Assembly: GCA_965116765.1 (NCBI GenBank)
Contig: OZ220718.1
Span: 3,968,001 to 4,032,000, forward strand
Source of the DNA: JAJEEA01 sp965116765
GTDB lineage: Bacteria; Acidobacteriota; Vicinamibacteria; Vicinamibacterales; UBA8438
Length of the DNA: 64,000 bases
Direction of reading: 5' to 3'
Shown here: piece by piece, positions 52,070-60,894 of the stretch
Layout: every line of letters begins with the position of its first letter
How positions within the stretch are numbered: the first letter of the stretch is position 1
Program-made: the position numbers and the translations under genes
Notes under the pieces: model-generated
Databases searched by the model: none
Seen by the model: the letters and a program-made list of their open reading frames with translations, nothing else
Told to the model about the DNA's origin: nothing

Positions 52070-53053
52070 TTGCATGCCATGAAGAGCCTTGCGGCCGTTT
52101 GCTGCGGCGCTGCCATCGGCTTGTCGTCCGGATGCGGCGCGCCCTCACCGCAAGCCGGGGCCGACCCGACCTCGGAGGCCCTGGAGCCGTTCGCGTTCCT
52201 CATCGACTGGCAGGCCGAGCCGACCTACATCGGCGTCTATCTCGCCCGGGAGACCGGCGCGTTCGAGCGACTCGGGCTCGACGTCGAGATCGTCGAGTCG
52301 TCGGGCGCGGACGCCGCCGCGGCCGCGGTGGCGGAAGGCCGCTACCCCATCGCCACCGCGTCGGGGGGTGCGACGATCACCGCCGTCGGCCGGGGCGCGT
52401 CGCTGGTGTCGACGGCCGTCCTCTACCAGAGGCTCCCGACGGTGGTCTACGGTCTCGCCGCGCAGGGCGTCGAGGCCCCCTCGGATCTGGCCGGCAAGCG
52501 CGTCGGCATCTATCCCGACAGCACGACGCGGCACGAGTTCGCGGTCCTCCTGAGCAGCGCCGGCCTGGGGGCGGAGGACGTGGAGACGGTGTCGATCGAC
52601 GGACCCGACCTGCCGCTGATTCGGAGCGGACAGGTGGACGCGGCCGTGAACTACGTCGAGATGAGCCCCACCGAGCTGGCGCTGCAGGAGGAGACCTTCC
52701 AGCTCTCGCTCGCCGATCACGGCGTCGACGCCTACGGGCTGAACGTGATCGCTTCGCGCGCGGCCTACCAGGAAGACCGCGACCTGATCGAGGGACTGAC
52801 GGCGGCGATCGTGGAGGGATACCGGCGCGCGTGCGCGGATCGGCCCGCGGCCGCGCGGGTCTTCCTGGAGCTGTTCCCCGACCGGGACGCGCGCTACGTC
52901 GAGGCGAGCCTGGGGCGGGTCTGCGAGCTGGTCGGCGACGAGATCGGGCACCAGACCGCGGCGGGATGGCAGAGCACCATCGACGTCTACGCCGCGGCCG
53001 GGTTGCTGCAGGGCCCCGTCGCATTCGCCGACGTCTTGCCTGAATCGAGGTAG
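52070..53053 (+). CDS. ABC transporter substrate-binding lipoprotein (NMT1/THI5-like)
   Basis: The 327-residue protein has a signal peptide with lipobox (AAIGLSSGC), then a type II periplasmic binding fold: FLIDWQAEPTYIGVYLARETGAFERLGLDVEIVESSG (in parts), IATASGGATITAVGRGASLVSTAV, LAGKRVGIYPDSTTRHEF and VDAAVNYVEMSPTELALQ. NMT1/THI5-type proteins bind pyrimidine precursors, nitrate, sulfonates or similar. The TTG at 52070 has GGGAG seven bases upstream; ATG 52079 is the alternative. No permease or ATPase gene lies beside it, which is unusual. Confidence 0.85.
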   Translation: MHAMKSLAAVCCGAAIGLSSGCGAPSPQAGADPTSEALEPFAFLIDWQAEPTYIGVYLARETGAFERLGLDVEIVESSGADAAAAAVAEGRYPIATASGGATITAVGRGASLVSTAVLYQRLPTVVYGLAAQGVEAPSDLAGKRVGIYPDSTTRHEFAVLLSSAGLGAEDVETVSIDGPDLPLIRSGQVDAAVNYVEMSPTELALQEETFQLSLADHGVDAYGLNVIASRAAYQEDRDLIEGLTAAIVEGYRRACADRPAAARVFLELFPDRDARYVEASLGRVCELVGDEIGHQTAAGWQSTIDVYAAAGLLQGPVAFADVLPESR

Positions 53054-53137
53054 GCGCGCGGCCACGGAGATCGAGCCGCGCCGGAGCGCGCACGCGCGGA
53101 TGCCCTGGGTGCGTTCCTCCGGGGTCGCCGGCGCCGG

Positions 53138-53725
53138 CTACCGCATGACCAGCGGCAGCACCTCGACGATGTCGCCGATGACGGCGCCGCGGCGCACGAT
53201 GCGGGTCCGGCGGCCGTAGAGCGTGCTGGGCTCGCGCATCCAGAAGACACCCATCATCTCGGGGTTCGGCTTCACCGCGAGGAACGCCGTCGGCTCGCTG
53301 CGGCAGTCGAATCGGCCGTCGCGCACGACCCGGCCGAAGGGGATCTCGTTCTCGAGGATCTTGCGGCGGATCGGGGCGTCGAAGGCGTCGAGCTGCATCC
53401 GGATCGCCCCCATCTCGACCGGCTGTCCCGCGTACTCGCTGACGAGCAGCACGCGCCGGAAGTACGAGCTCCCGCTCGTGAAGACGGACAGCGGACGCAG
53501 CACCACGCGTCCCCCGAAGTGACGTTCCAGCGTCGGCGTCATGTCGTCGCGGTGGACGAGCAGCGATCGGTACGGGAGGGGGATCTCCTCCGGGGAGACC
53601 TCGGTGACCTCGGGGGCGGCGATGCCGGCGCGCTCGTAGACGAGGTCGAGCGGGTAGAGCAGCCCGTCGGCGCCCGGGGCCCCGGTAGGCGGGGCGGTGG
53701 GGGTCGTGCTCGCGGTGTCCTGCAT
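53138..53725 (-). CDS. UbiC/DUF98-like chorismate lyase family protein
   Basis: The 195-residue protein has the chorismate-lyase-like pattern MTPTLERHFGGRVVLRPLSV, FRRVLLVSEYAGQPVEMGAI, RRKILENEIPFGRVVRDGRF and a terminal RIVRRGAVIGDIVEVLP. DUF98 enzymes such as mycobacterial Rv2949c release pyruvate from chorismate to give 4-hydroxybenzoate. Whether this member is catalytic cannot be told. It follows the glycosyltransferase gene on the same strand with 36 bases between, so the two may act on one aromatic glycolipid; that is inference. Confidence 0.7.
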   Translation of the reverse strand: MQDTASTTPTAPPTGAPGADGLLYPLDLVYERAGIAAPEVTEVSPEEIPLPYRSLLVHRDDMTPTLERHFGGRVVLRPLSVFTSGSSYFRRVLLVSEYAGQPVEMGAIRMQLDAFDAPIRRKILENEIPFGRVVRDGRFDCRSEPTAFLAVKPNPEMMGVFWMREPSTLYGRRTRIVRRGAVIGDIVEVLPLVMR

Positions 53726-53761
53726 GCGGTGCCGGCTCCCTTGGGGACGCCGACAATGCTA

Positions 53762-55087
53762 CTACTCCCCGGCCGCGTCGGACCACACGGCCAGCGTCCG
53801 CTCCGCGGTGCGCCGCCAGCTGAAGTCGCGGGCGCGGGCGGAGCCGCGGGCCGCGAGGTCGCGGGCCCGTTGCGGGTCGGAGAGCACCTCGCCCACCGTG
53901 CGCGCCCACCCGGCCGCATCGTCGGGCGGCACGAAGAGGGCGGCGTCGGCGGCGACCTCCCGGAACACGGGGATGTCGCTGCAGACGATGGGCGTGGCCG
54001 CCGACATCGCCTCCACCAGCGGCAGACCGAAGCCCTCGTAGTGCGAGGGGCAGACCAGCAGGGCGGCGCGGTCGTAGAGCGCGCGCAGCGTCGCGTCCGG
54101 CGCGTAGCCGAGCCACCGCAGCCAGCCCTCGGCGGCGGCCCGGGCCAGCCCGCCCTCGATCGACTCGCGCCGCCAGCCGAGCTTTCCGCACAGCACGAGG
54201 GGCGGCGCGTCGGGCATCGCGGCGCGGAGACGGGGCCAGGCGTCGAGCAGGGTCGCGACGTTCTTGCGCGGCTCGATGGTGCCGACGTGCAGGACGAAGC
54301 GCGCCGGGACGTCCGGGGGCGGCTCGCCGGGGGTCACGTGGTCGAGCCGGCCCGCCTCGTGGACGGCATGGACGGCGCCGGCCGGCGCGCCGCAACGCTC
54401 GAGGAGCTCGGCGCGGACGGTCTCCGTCGGCGTGATGACGGTGCGGGCGCGGGCAATCGTCTGCTCGAGCTTCCGCTCGAGATCCGCGCGGGTCTCCTCC
54501 CGCATGGCCCAGGGCGTCCGGTGGAGGGTCATGTCGTGGACGGTGGCGACGAGCGGGCCTCGCGAGGCGGCGAGAGGGCGCGGCGGGACGAAGTTGGGGG
54601 CGAAGACGACGCGGTTGCCGTCGGCCGCGACCAGCCGGGGCTCGACGATGCGCATGAGGGGTGTCAGCCACGACCGCCGCACGAGGAGGTCGTCGGCGAC
54701 CTCGTGGCGTACCCACTCGACGGCCCGCCCCTCGGGGATGGCCGCCGCCGGCCGCGGGCCGCCGGGGCCGACGAACATCGTGGGGCCGTAGAGCCGCAGG
54801 CGGAGGCCGGGGCGGTCGGCGAGCTCGCGCAGCAGCTCGTGGAGGTACCAGCCCACGCCGGTCAGCGAGTCGAACAGGGGCGAGACGTCGACGGCCACCG
54901 TCAGGCCGTCCTCGCCGCGCCGGCGCCGGATGCCGGCAGCGAGCCGCCGCCCCCATCGCCAGGTGGCGGCGACCCGGCGCGGCGTGGGCCACGCGAACGG
55001 GAATCCGGTGCGGGCGATGCGGTACGATCGCCTCGCGACGTCGACCAGCACGTGCAAGCGCGGGATGAAGGAGTGATTCGCCGGCAT
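53762..55087 (-). CDS. Glycosyltransferase, GT4 family
   Basis: The 441-residue protein is a GT-B glycosyltransferase: LTVAVDVSPLFDSLTGVGWYLHEL at the start of the first Rossmann domain, VVFAPNFVPP, VATVHDMTLHRTPW, VLHVGTIEPRKNVATLLDAW, and the donor-binding E-x7-E region HYEGFGLPLVEAMSAATPIVCSDIPVFREV (in parts). The extra 60 residues before that domain are basic. The start ATG 55087 lies inside the first copy of the 97-bp tandem repeat, so the real start may be GTG 55051. It is divergent from the PHP gene. Confidence 0.88.
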   Translation of the reverse strand: MPANHSFIPRLHVLVDVARRSYRIARTGFPFAWPTPRRVAATWRWGRRLAAGIRRRRGEDGLTVAVDVSPLFDSLTGVGWYLHELLRELADRPGLRLRLYGPTMFVGPGGPRPAAAIPEGRAVEWVRHEVADDLLVRRSWLTPLMRIVEPRLVAADGNRVVFAPNFVPPRPLAASRGPLVATVHDMTLHRTPWAMREETRADLERKLEQTIARARTVITPTETVRAELLERCGAPAGAVHAVHEAGRLDHVTPGEPPPDVPARFVLHVGTIEPRKNVATLLDAWPRLRAAMPDAPPLVLCGKLGWRRESIEGGLARAAAEGWLRWLGYAPDATLRALYDRAALLVCPSHYEGFGLPLVEAMSAATPIVCSDIPVFREVAADAALFVPPDDAAGWARTVGEVLSDPQRARDLAARGSARARDFSWRRTAERTLAVWSDAAGE

Positions 55088-55445
55088 CGGCGGTGGCTGC
55101 TCCTGGCGCCGTGGTCATGATACCCACGGCGCTCCGGGTCGGTCCGGCCCTCGAACGCGGGATGAAGGGATGATTCGCCGGCATCGACGGTGGCTGCTCG
55201 TGGCGCCGGTGGCCATCATACCCGCGGCGCTCCGGGTCGGTCCGGCCTCGAACGCGGGATGAAGGGATGATTCGCCGGCATCGACAGTGGCTGCTCGTGG
55301 CGCCGGTGGCCATGACACCCGCGGCGCTCCGGGTCGGTCGGGCCCCCGAACGCGGGGTGAAGGGATGATTCGCCGGCATCGGCGGTGGCTGCTCGTGGCG
55401 CCGGTGGTCATGATACCCGCGGCGCTCTGGGTCGGCCCGGCCCTG
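55059..55445. repeat. Four tandem copies of a 97-98 bp unit at a divergent promoter region
   Basis: The unit begins CGGGATGAAGGGATGATTCG at 55061 (variant), 55158, 55255 and 55353 (variant). Each copy contains a start codon (GTG 55073, ATG 55170, ATG 55267, ATG 55365) followed by the first 25 or so codons of the PHP gene (IRRHRRWLLVAPV). Only the last copy joins the real gene; periods of 97, 97 and 98 bp put the copies out of frame with one another. On the minus strand the units read MPANH-S/P-F-I/T-P, and the first copy supplies the start of the leftward glycosyltransferase. Confidence 0.9.
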
Positions 55446-57057
55446 CTGTGGCGGCCGCCGCCTCTGGAGGGCGAGGTCCCGCGCGACGGGTGGGCGCGGG
55501 TCTCCGGGGTCGCGCACGTCCACACCACGCTGTCCGACGGTGCAGGGACGCCCGAGGAGGTCGCGCGGGCGGCGCGAGAGGCGGGGGCGGCCTTCGTCGT
55601 CGTCACCGACCACGACACGGACGCGGCGCGGACGTTCTCCGGCTATCGCGATGGGGTCCTGGTGATGGTGGGGGCGGAGCTCTCGACGCATCAGGGGCAT
55701 CTCCTCGGCCTCGGCATGGCGCCGCTCGCGTTTCCTCCCGCCGTGGACGCCCGGAACACGCTCGACGACGTGCGCCATCTCGGCGGCTCGGCGTTCGCCG
55801 CCCACCCGACCAGCCCGCGCGCCGAGCTCGCGTGGAGCGGCTGGGAGCTCGGCGGCGCGTGGGGCCTGGAGGTGCTCAACGCGGACAGCCTGTGGAGACG
55901 GGCGTCGTGGTCGACCCTGCTCGGGGGGGTGGTCGCCTATCCGTTCGACCCGGCCTACGCGCTCGCGAGCGGTCTCGACCGCCCCCACGCCGCGATCGCG
56001 CGCTGGGACGCCCTGCTGCGCCGGCGCGACGCGGCGGGGGTCGCCGGCGTCGACGCCCACGGCTTTCCGTCGTACGACAACCTGTTCCGCGTGCTCCGCA
56101 ACTACGTCCTGCTCGATGCCCCGCTCTCGGGAGAAGCCGCGCGCGACGCCGCCGCGGTCCACGAGGCGCTCGCTCGCGGGCGATCCTACATGGCGGTGGA
56201 GGCCCTCGCCCCGGCCGGCGGCTTCTTCTTCCATGCCGCCCGGGGCGACGACCGGTGGCAGATGGGCGACACCGTTGCGCCCGCGCCGGATCTGGTCCTG
56301 CGCGCGGGGGGGCGCCTGGCGCGCGGGGCGCGCATCGAGCTGTACCGCAACGGGGAACGCATCGCGTCCGGCGAGGGCGGGCTCGAGGTCGCGGCCCCGG
56401 CGCCCGGCGCCTACCGGGTCGAGGTGCGGGCGGCGGGATGGGACGTTCCCTGGATTCTGTCCAACCCCATCTACGTCCACGGCGCGGTGGAGAGAATCGT
56501 CCGTTCCCGCCGAGCCCGGTGGCCGCCGCCCGCCCCCCCCGCCCCGGCTGGCGCGGACCCTGGACGCGTTCGAGGACGGGTCGGCCCTCGCCGCGGAGTC
56601 GGATGCGTCGACGTGGATCGACCCCGACGTGCGGGTCGCCGGCGAGCGCACGCCGGGCGCCGCCGCGCGGCTCCGCTTCTGCCTGCGCCAGCCGCGTCCG
56701 GACCCCTCGGCGGTCTGGGGCGCGCTCGTGGACCGGTCCCGGCGCGACCTGTCGGGGGACTCGGGACTCGTCTTCGACGTCAGGGCCGACGGCGAGTTCC
56801 GCATCTGGGTGGCGCTCTGGGAGGAACGGCCCGGCGAGCCCGGCGGCGAGCCCGACTGGTGGCAGACATCGGTCCGAACGTCGACCGTCTGGCGCCGCCA
56901 CGCAATCCCGTTCGAGCGCCTGTATCCGGCCGGCACCAACGTCGACCGCGAGCTCGACCTCCGGCGCATCGTCGGACTGGTCTTCTACCTCGACCCGGCC
57001 ACCGGCGACCCGGTCAGGGAGGGCAGTGTCCGGTTCGAGCGGCTCGGCGTCTACTGA
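55365..57057 (+). CDS. Membrane-anchored PHP-domain protein with C-terminal sugar-binding-like domain; apparent frameshift
   Basis: From ATG 55365 the frame gives an N-terminal membrane anchor (RWLLVAPVVMIPAALWVGPA), then a PHP phosphoesterase domain: GVAHVHTTLSDG, FVVVTDHDTDAAR, GAELSTHQGH, GSAFAAHPTSP and GVDAHGF hold the metal-binding His/Asp/Glu. A C-terminal beta-sandwich like CIA30/galactose-binding modules (SGLVFDVRADGEFRIWVALW, WWQTSVRTSTVWRRHAIPF, GSVRFERLGVY) ends at 57057 but is in the +1 frame. A C8 tract at 56533-56540 marks the switch; with seven C the protein is continuous (about 563 residues). Confidence 0.82.
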
Positions 57058-57172
57058 GGCCGCCCCGTGGGGAGGGCTGCCGCCCTCGCCATGATCGGCA
57101 CGGAGCGAAGCGGCCCGGCGGGCCCGCCCGCCGGGGATGGAGCCGGCGTCGTCACCGCGCGGAGGAGCACGG

Positions 57173-58309
57173 GTGAGAATCGGGCTCGACGGCAAGATAC
57201 TGACCCTGCGGGCCGGCGGCACCGGGCGCTACGCCATCAGCCTGACGCGGGCGATGCTCGCCGAGGCGGCGGCGCGCCGTCCGGACCTCGAGTTCGTCGT
57301 CCTCACCGGTCCGCAGACGTCCCGCGAGGTCATGGAGGAGTTTCGGGGCCGCTGCGAAGAGCATTTCCTGAGCGCGAAGAGCAGCGTGATCCGCTCGCTG
57401 ACCCTCGTCCCCGCCGCGCTGCGCCGCCTGCGCGTCGACGTCTTTCACGGCATGGACCACGTGGGCATTCCGCTCGTCGGCCGCAGCGGCAAGTACGTGG
57501 TCACCGTTCACGACGTGATCCCGCTCATCCTGCCCGAGACATTCACCCCCCGCCACCGCCTCGTCGTGCGGCTGGCCCTCGCCCGCGTGCGGCGGAAGGC
57601 GGACCTCGTCGTCGTGCCTTCCCACGCCGTGAAGCGCGACGTCGTGCGGCGCGTGGGCCTGCCCGAGGACCGCGTCGTGGTGACCCACGAAGGGTGCGAG
57701 CCGCGGTTCCGGCCGGTCCGGTCGGAAGGGGCCCTGCGCGACGTGGCGGCCAGGTACGGCCTGCCGCCGCGCTACGTGCTGGCCGTGGGCACCCTCGAGC
57801 CGCGCAAGAACCTCACGACCCTGCTCGAGGCCTTCGCGCGCCTCCGGCGCGACGGCGCGGTCGACGCGGATCTGCGGCTCGTGCTCGCGGGCGCGCGCGG
57901 CTGGCTCGACGAGCCCATCTTCGCGACCGTCCGGTCCCTCGGGCTCGAGGACGCGGTCCGCTTCACGGGGTTCGTCGACGACGACGACCTGCCCGCCGTC
58001 TACAGCGGAGCGGCGTTGTTCGTCTTCCCCTCGCTGCACGAGGGCTTCGGGCTGCCGCTGCTCGAGGCCATGGCCTGCGGCGTGCCCGTCGTCACCTCGA
58101 ACGTCTCCTCCATGCCCGAGGTGGCCGGCGACGCCGCGACGCTGGTGGACCCTCGCGACGGGGAGGGCCTCGCCGCCGCCATCGCCCGGTCGCTGCGCGA
58201 CGCGGCCCTGCGCGGCCGCCTGCGCGAGGCCGGCATCGCGCGGGCGCGGCAGTTCTCGTGGGAGGCGACCGCGCGCCGGACCCTGGACGCGTACGCTTCC
58301 CTCGTCTAG
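57173..58309 (+). CDS. Glycosyltransferase, GT4 family
   Basis: The 378-residue GT-B enzyme reads RIGLDGKILTLRAGGTGRYA at the start, FHGMDHVGIPL, VVTVHDVIPLILPE, VLAVGTLEPRKNLTTLLEAF and FVFPSLHEGFGLPLLEAMACGVPVVTSNVSSMPEV (in parts), with the donor-phosphate E-x7-E. It resembles mannosyl/rhamnosyltransferases of polysaccharide clusters. GTG 57173 has GGAGGAG five to six bases upstream and is preferred over ATG 57137. It follows the PHP gene after 115 bases. Confidence 0.92.
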   Translation: MRIGLDGKILTLRAGGTGRYAISLTRAMLAEAAARRPDLEFVVLTGPQTSREVMEEFRGRCEEHFLSAKSSVIRSLTLVPAALRRLRVDVFHGMDHVGIPLVGRSGKYVVTVHDVIPLILPETFTPRHRLVVRLALARVRRKADLVVVPSHAVKRDVVRRVGLPEDRVVVTHEGCEPRFRPVRSEGALRDVAARYGLPPRYVLAVGTLEPRKNLTTLLEAFARLRRDGAVDADLRLVLAGARGWLDEPIFATVRSLGLEDAVRFTGFVDDDDLPAVYSGAALFVFPSLHEGFGLPLLEAMACGVPVVTSNVSSMPEVAGDAATLVDPRDGEGLAAAIARSLRDAALRGRLREAGIARARQFSWEATARRTLDAYASLV

Positions 58310-58352
58310 CATGTAGCGGACCCGTGGCCGGCCCGGGTGCGAAAGTGGCTCG

Positions 58353-58464
58353 ATGTGCGTCCTGCACGTGATGGCGTCGGCGGCCCGCGGGGATGGGCCC
58401 CTCTCGTCGACCTGCTGCCCGCGGCCCGGCGCGCGGGCCGGGACTGCGAAGCGGCGGTAGAGCG
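58353..58464 (+). repeat. Truncated tandem copy of the next gene's 5' end (112-bp period)
   Basis: The first 110 or so bases of the glycosyltransferase at 58465 are repeated just upstream, starting with an ATG at 58353. Small deletions put the copy out of frame: it opens MCVLHVMASAARGDGP and stops at TAG 58458-58460, four bases before the real ATG. It therefore makes a 35-codon upstream open frame. Confidence 0.85.
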
Positions 58465-59631
58465 ATGCGCGTGCTGCACGTGATGGCGTCGGCGGCCCGC
58501 GGGGGCGGGGCCGCCCATCTCGTCGACCTGCTGCCCGCGTTGCGCCGCGCGGGCTGGGACTGCGAAGCGGCGGTGGGTCGCGACGGGCCGCTCGGCGGCG
58601 ATCTCGCCGCCGCCGGCATTCCCGTGCACTACGTCGACCTGATGGGGCGGCGCCTCGCGCCGCTGCGCGCCCTGCGGCTCGCGCGCCTGACGGCGGGGCT
58701 CGGTTCGGACGTGGTCCATCTGCATGGGACCCGGACTGCATTCTTCCATGCCGTGGGGGCCGCGCTGCGGCGGGTGACGGAGCGGGGGCGCGGTCGCGGG
58801 GCGCCGCCGGTGGTCTACACGGCGCACGGCCTCGCCTACCGCAAGGACGCGGGGCGGGTGGGGCGGCAGGTGTCGTTGTGGGCGGAGCGGGTCGCGTGCC
58901 GGGGCGCGGACGCGGTCACCTCGGTTTCGCGGGCGGACCTCGCGGACCTCGAGGGCCGGGGTTTCCTCGGGGGCCGGCCCGGGTTCCACGTCGCCAACGC
59001 GGTGCGACTGCCGGCGGACGACGCGGGGGACCGGCCGGCGGCGCGGCGGCGCCTCGGGCTGCCGGACGGCGCGTTGGTGGTCGGCACCGTGTCGCGGCTG
59101 GTGCCGCAGAAGGCGGTGGGCGACCTGGTCGACGCGGTGGCGCGGATCGCGGCCGGTTTCCGGGGCCCGGCGGGGTCGCTGACGCTGGTCGTGGTCGGCG
59201 ACGGGCCGTTGCGCGCGAACCTCGAGCGGCGCGTGCGCGCGGGGGCCGGCGGCGCGCGAGTGATGATGACGGGCGCGCGCGGAGACGTGCCGCGTCTCCT
59301 GCCCGCCTTCGACGTCTTCGTGCTCTCTTCCCGCTGGGAGGGCGAGCCGATCGCGCTCCTCGAAGCGATGGCGGCGGGGCTCGCCTGCGTGGCCACGGCC
59401 ACCGACGGCGCCCGCGAGATTCTCGGTGGCGACGCGGCGAGCGGGCGGCTCGTGGCCGTCGGCGACGTTGCGGAGCTGGGCGACGCTCTCGCGGGTCTGC
59501 TGCGCGATGCGCGCGCGCGCGAGGCGATGGGGGCGTCGGCACGTGCGCGCGTACGCGCTCGCACACCGGACGCGCAGGCCCGCCGCGTGGCGGAGGTCTA
59601 TCGTGGGCTCGTGAGCGGTCGGCAACGTTAG
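58465..59631 (+). CDS. Glycosyltransferase, GT4 family
   Basis: The 388-residue enzyme starts MRVLHVMASAARGGGAAHLVDLLPALRRAGWDCEAAV (in parts), typical of GT4 enzymes with a glycine-rich N-terminal loop, then VVHLHGTRTAFFHAVGA, YTAHGLAYRK, VGTVSRLVPQKAVGDLV, VVVGDGPLRANLERRV and FVLSSRWEGEPIALLEAMAAGLACVATATDG in parts. Acceptor unknown. The start codon is preceded by a truncated copy of its own 5' end whose stop lies four bases upstream; no strong Shine-Dalgarno sequence is seen, so translation may depend on that upstream frame. Confidence 0.9.
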   Translation: MRVLHVMASAARGGGAAHLVDLLPALRRAGWDCEAAVGRDGPLGGDLAAAGIPVHYVDLMGRRLAPLRALRLARLTAGLGSDVVHLHGTRTAFFHAVGAALRRVTERGRGRGAPPVVYTAHGLAYRKDAGRVGRQVSLWAERVACRGADAVTSVSRADLADLEGRGFLGGRPGFHVANAVRLPADDAGDRPAARRRLGLPDGALVVGTVSRLVPQKAVGDLVDAVARIAAGFRGPAGSLTLVVVGDGPLRANLERRVRAGAGGARVMMTGARGDVPRLLPAFDVFVLSSRWEGEPIALLEAMAAGLACVATATDGAREILGGDAASGRLVAVGDVAELGDALAGLLRDARAREAMGASARARVRARTPDAQARRVAEVYRGLVSGRQR

Positions 59632-59751
59632 CCGACGGGTGGCGAGGGGGGAGCGGCCCGTGCCGGCGGTGGAACGACCAGTGCTGCCAGCCAGAGGATG
59701 AACGGGTCGACGAGCGGCCCGTGCGCGTGGGGAACGACCCCGGGAGACGGC

Positions 59752-60894
59752 ATGACGAGCGGAACCGCGGGCCTGCTGGGATTCATCGTCGGTCTCGTCG
59801 CGGGTGGGCTCGTGGCGACGTGGTACGGGCGGAAGCAGGCGGCGGGGTTCGCGCTGCTGTTCAAGGGCATCGCGGCGGAGGTGACCGAGTCGACGCGCGC
59901 GGCCTTCGTCGACGAGTGCCGCGGGCTGGCCGCGCAGCAGGCGGAAGGCGCGGGCGCCGTCGTGAAGGCCCTGGTCGAGCCCGTTCGCGAGCAGCTGGAG
60001 CACCTGCGGCGGTCGGCGGCGGCGAGCTCGGCCCGGACCTCGCAGGAAGTGGGGAGGCTGGCGGAGGAGACGGGCCGGCTGCAGCGGGTGCTGGGCAACG
60101 CGAGGATGCGGGGCGCATGGGGCGAGCAGCACCTGCGGAACGCGATCGAGGCGGCGGGCGTGACCCGCCACGTGGACTTCGGGGAGCAGGTGGCGGCGGG
60201 CGAGGAGCGGTTGCGGCCCGACGCGGTGGTGTCGGTGCCGGGGGGCGCGAGCGTCGTCATCGACGCGAAGGCCCCGCTCGATGCGTATCGGCGGGCGGTG
60301 GAGGCGCCGACGGCGACGGCGCGGCGGCACGCGGTGGAGGCGCACGCGGCGGCGCTGCGCGCCCATGCGAAGGAGCTGGGCCGGCGCGACTACGCGCGGT
60401 ATTGGCGGGGGTCGCCGGGCTTCGTGCTGATGTACGTGCCGACCGACCCGATGCTGGACGCGGCCGTCGACGTCGACGGTGAGCTGTGGCAGCGGGCGTG
60501 GACCGAGCACAAGGTCCTCGTCACCACCCCGGGGCTGCTGATTGCGTTCCTGCGCACGGTGGCGCTGGCGTGGGAGCGTCACGACGTGCAGCGGAACGCC
60601 GACGACATCCTCGAGGTCGCCGGCGAGCTGCACGCGCGCCTCGCGCGCCTCGGAAACAGCCTCGACGCCATGGGCAAGGGGCTTGCGAAGGCCGTCCGGT
60701 CGTTCAACGAAGGCGTGGGCGCCTACCAGTCGCGGGTGATGGTCTCGGCGCGGCGCCTGGCCGATCTCGGTGCCGGGGCGGCGGCGAAGCCGAAGCGGCC
60801 GGACGCCGTGGACGTCGAAGCGCGGCCGGTGTCGGTGGCCGGGGCGGCGGACGGGGCCGGCGATGGCGGCCGCCGGCGCGAGGCGGCGGGATGA
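59752..60894 (+). CDS. rmuC: DNA recombination protein RmuC
   Basis: The 380-residue protein has an N-terminal membrane-spanning helix (TAGLLGFIVGLVAGGLVATW), a coiled-coil region, and the RmuC nuclease-like domain: RMRGAWGEQHLRNAIEAAG, RPDAVVSVPGGASVVIDAKAPLDAY in parts (D...D-x-K motif of PD-(D/E)XK type), PGFVLMYVPTDPMLDAA, VLVTTPGLLIAFLRTVALAW. RmuC limits recombination between short repeats in E. coli, worth noting in a region rich in tandem duplications. ATG 59752 follows GGGAGA by four bases. Confidence 0.93.
   Translation: MTSGTAGLLGFIVGLVAGGLVATWYGRKQAAGFALLFKGIAAEVTESTRAAFVDECRGLAAQQAEGAGAVVKALVEPVREQLEHLRRSAAASSARTSQEVGRLAEETGRLQRVLGNARMRGAWGEQHLRNAIEAAGVTRHVDFGEQVAAGEERLRPDAVVSVPGGASVVIDAKAPLDAYRRAVEAPTATARRHAVEAHAAALRAHAKELGRRDYARYWRGSPGFVLMYVPTDPMLDAAVDVDGELWQRAWTEHKVLVTTPGLLIAFLRTVALAWERHDVQRNADDILEVAGELHARLARLGNSLDAMGKGLAKAVRSFNEGVGAYQSRVMVSARRLADLGAGAAAKPKRPDAVDVEARPVSVAGAADGAGDGGRRREAAG

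Noticed and set aside
55059..55445. Possible CRISPR array
   Set aside because: The 97-bp units are contiguous with no unique spacers, and they code for the PHP N-terminus.
57173..57176. GTGA overlap between the out-of-frame PHP reading and the next glycosyltransferase
   Set aside because: It would suggest coupling, but the upstream frame at that point is not the real protein, which stops at 57057.
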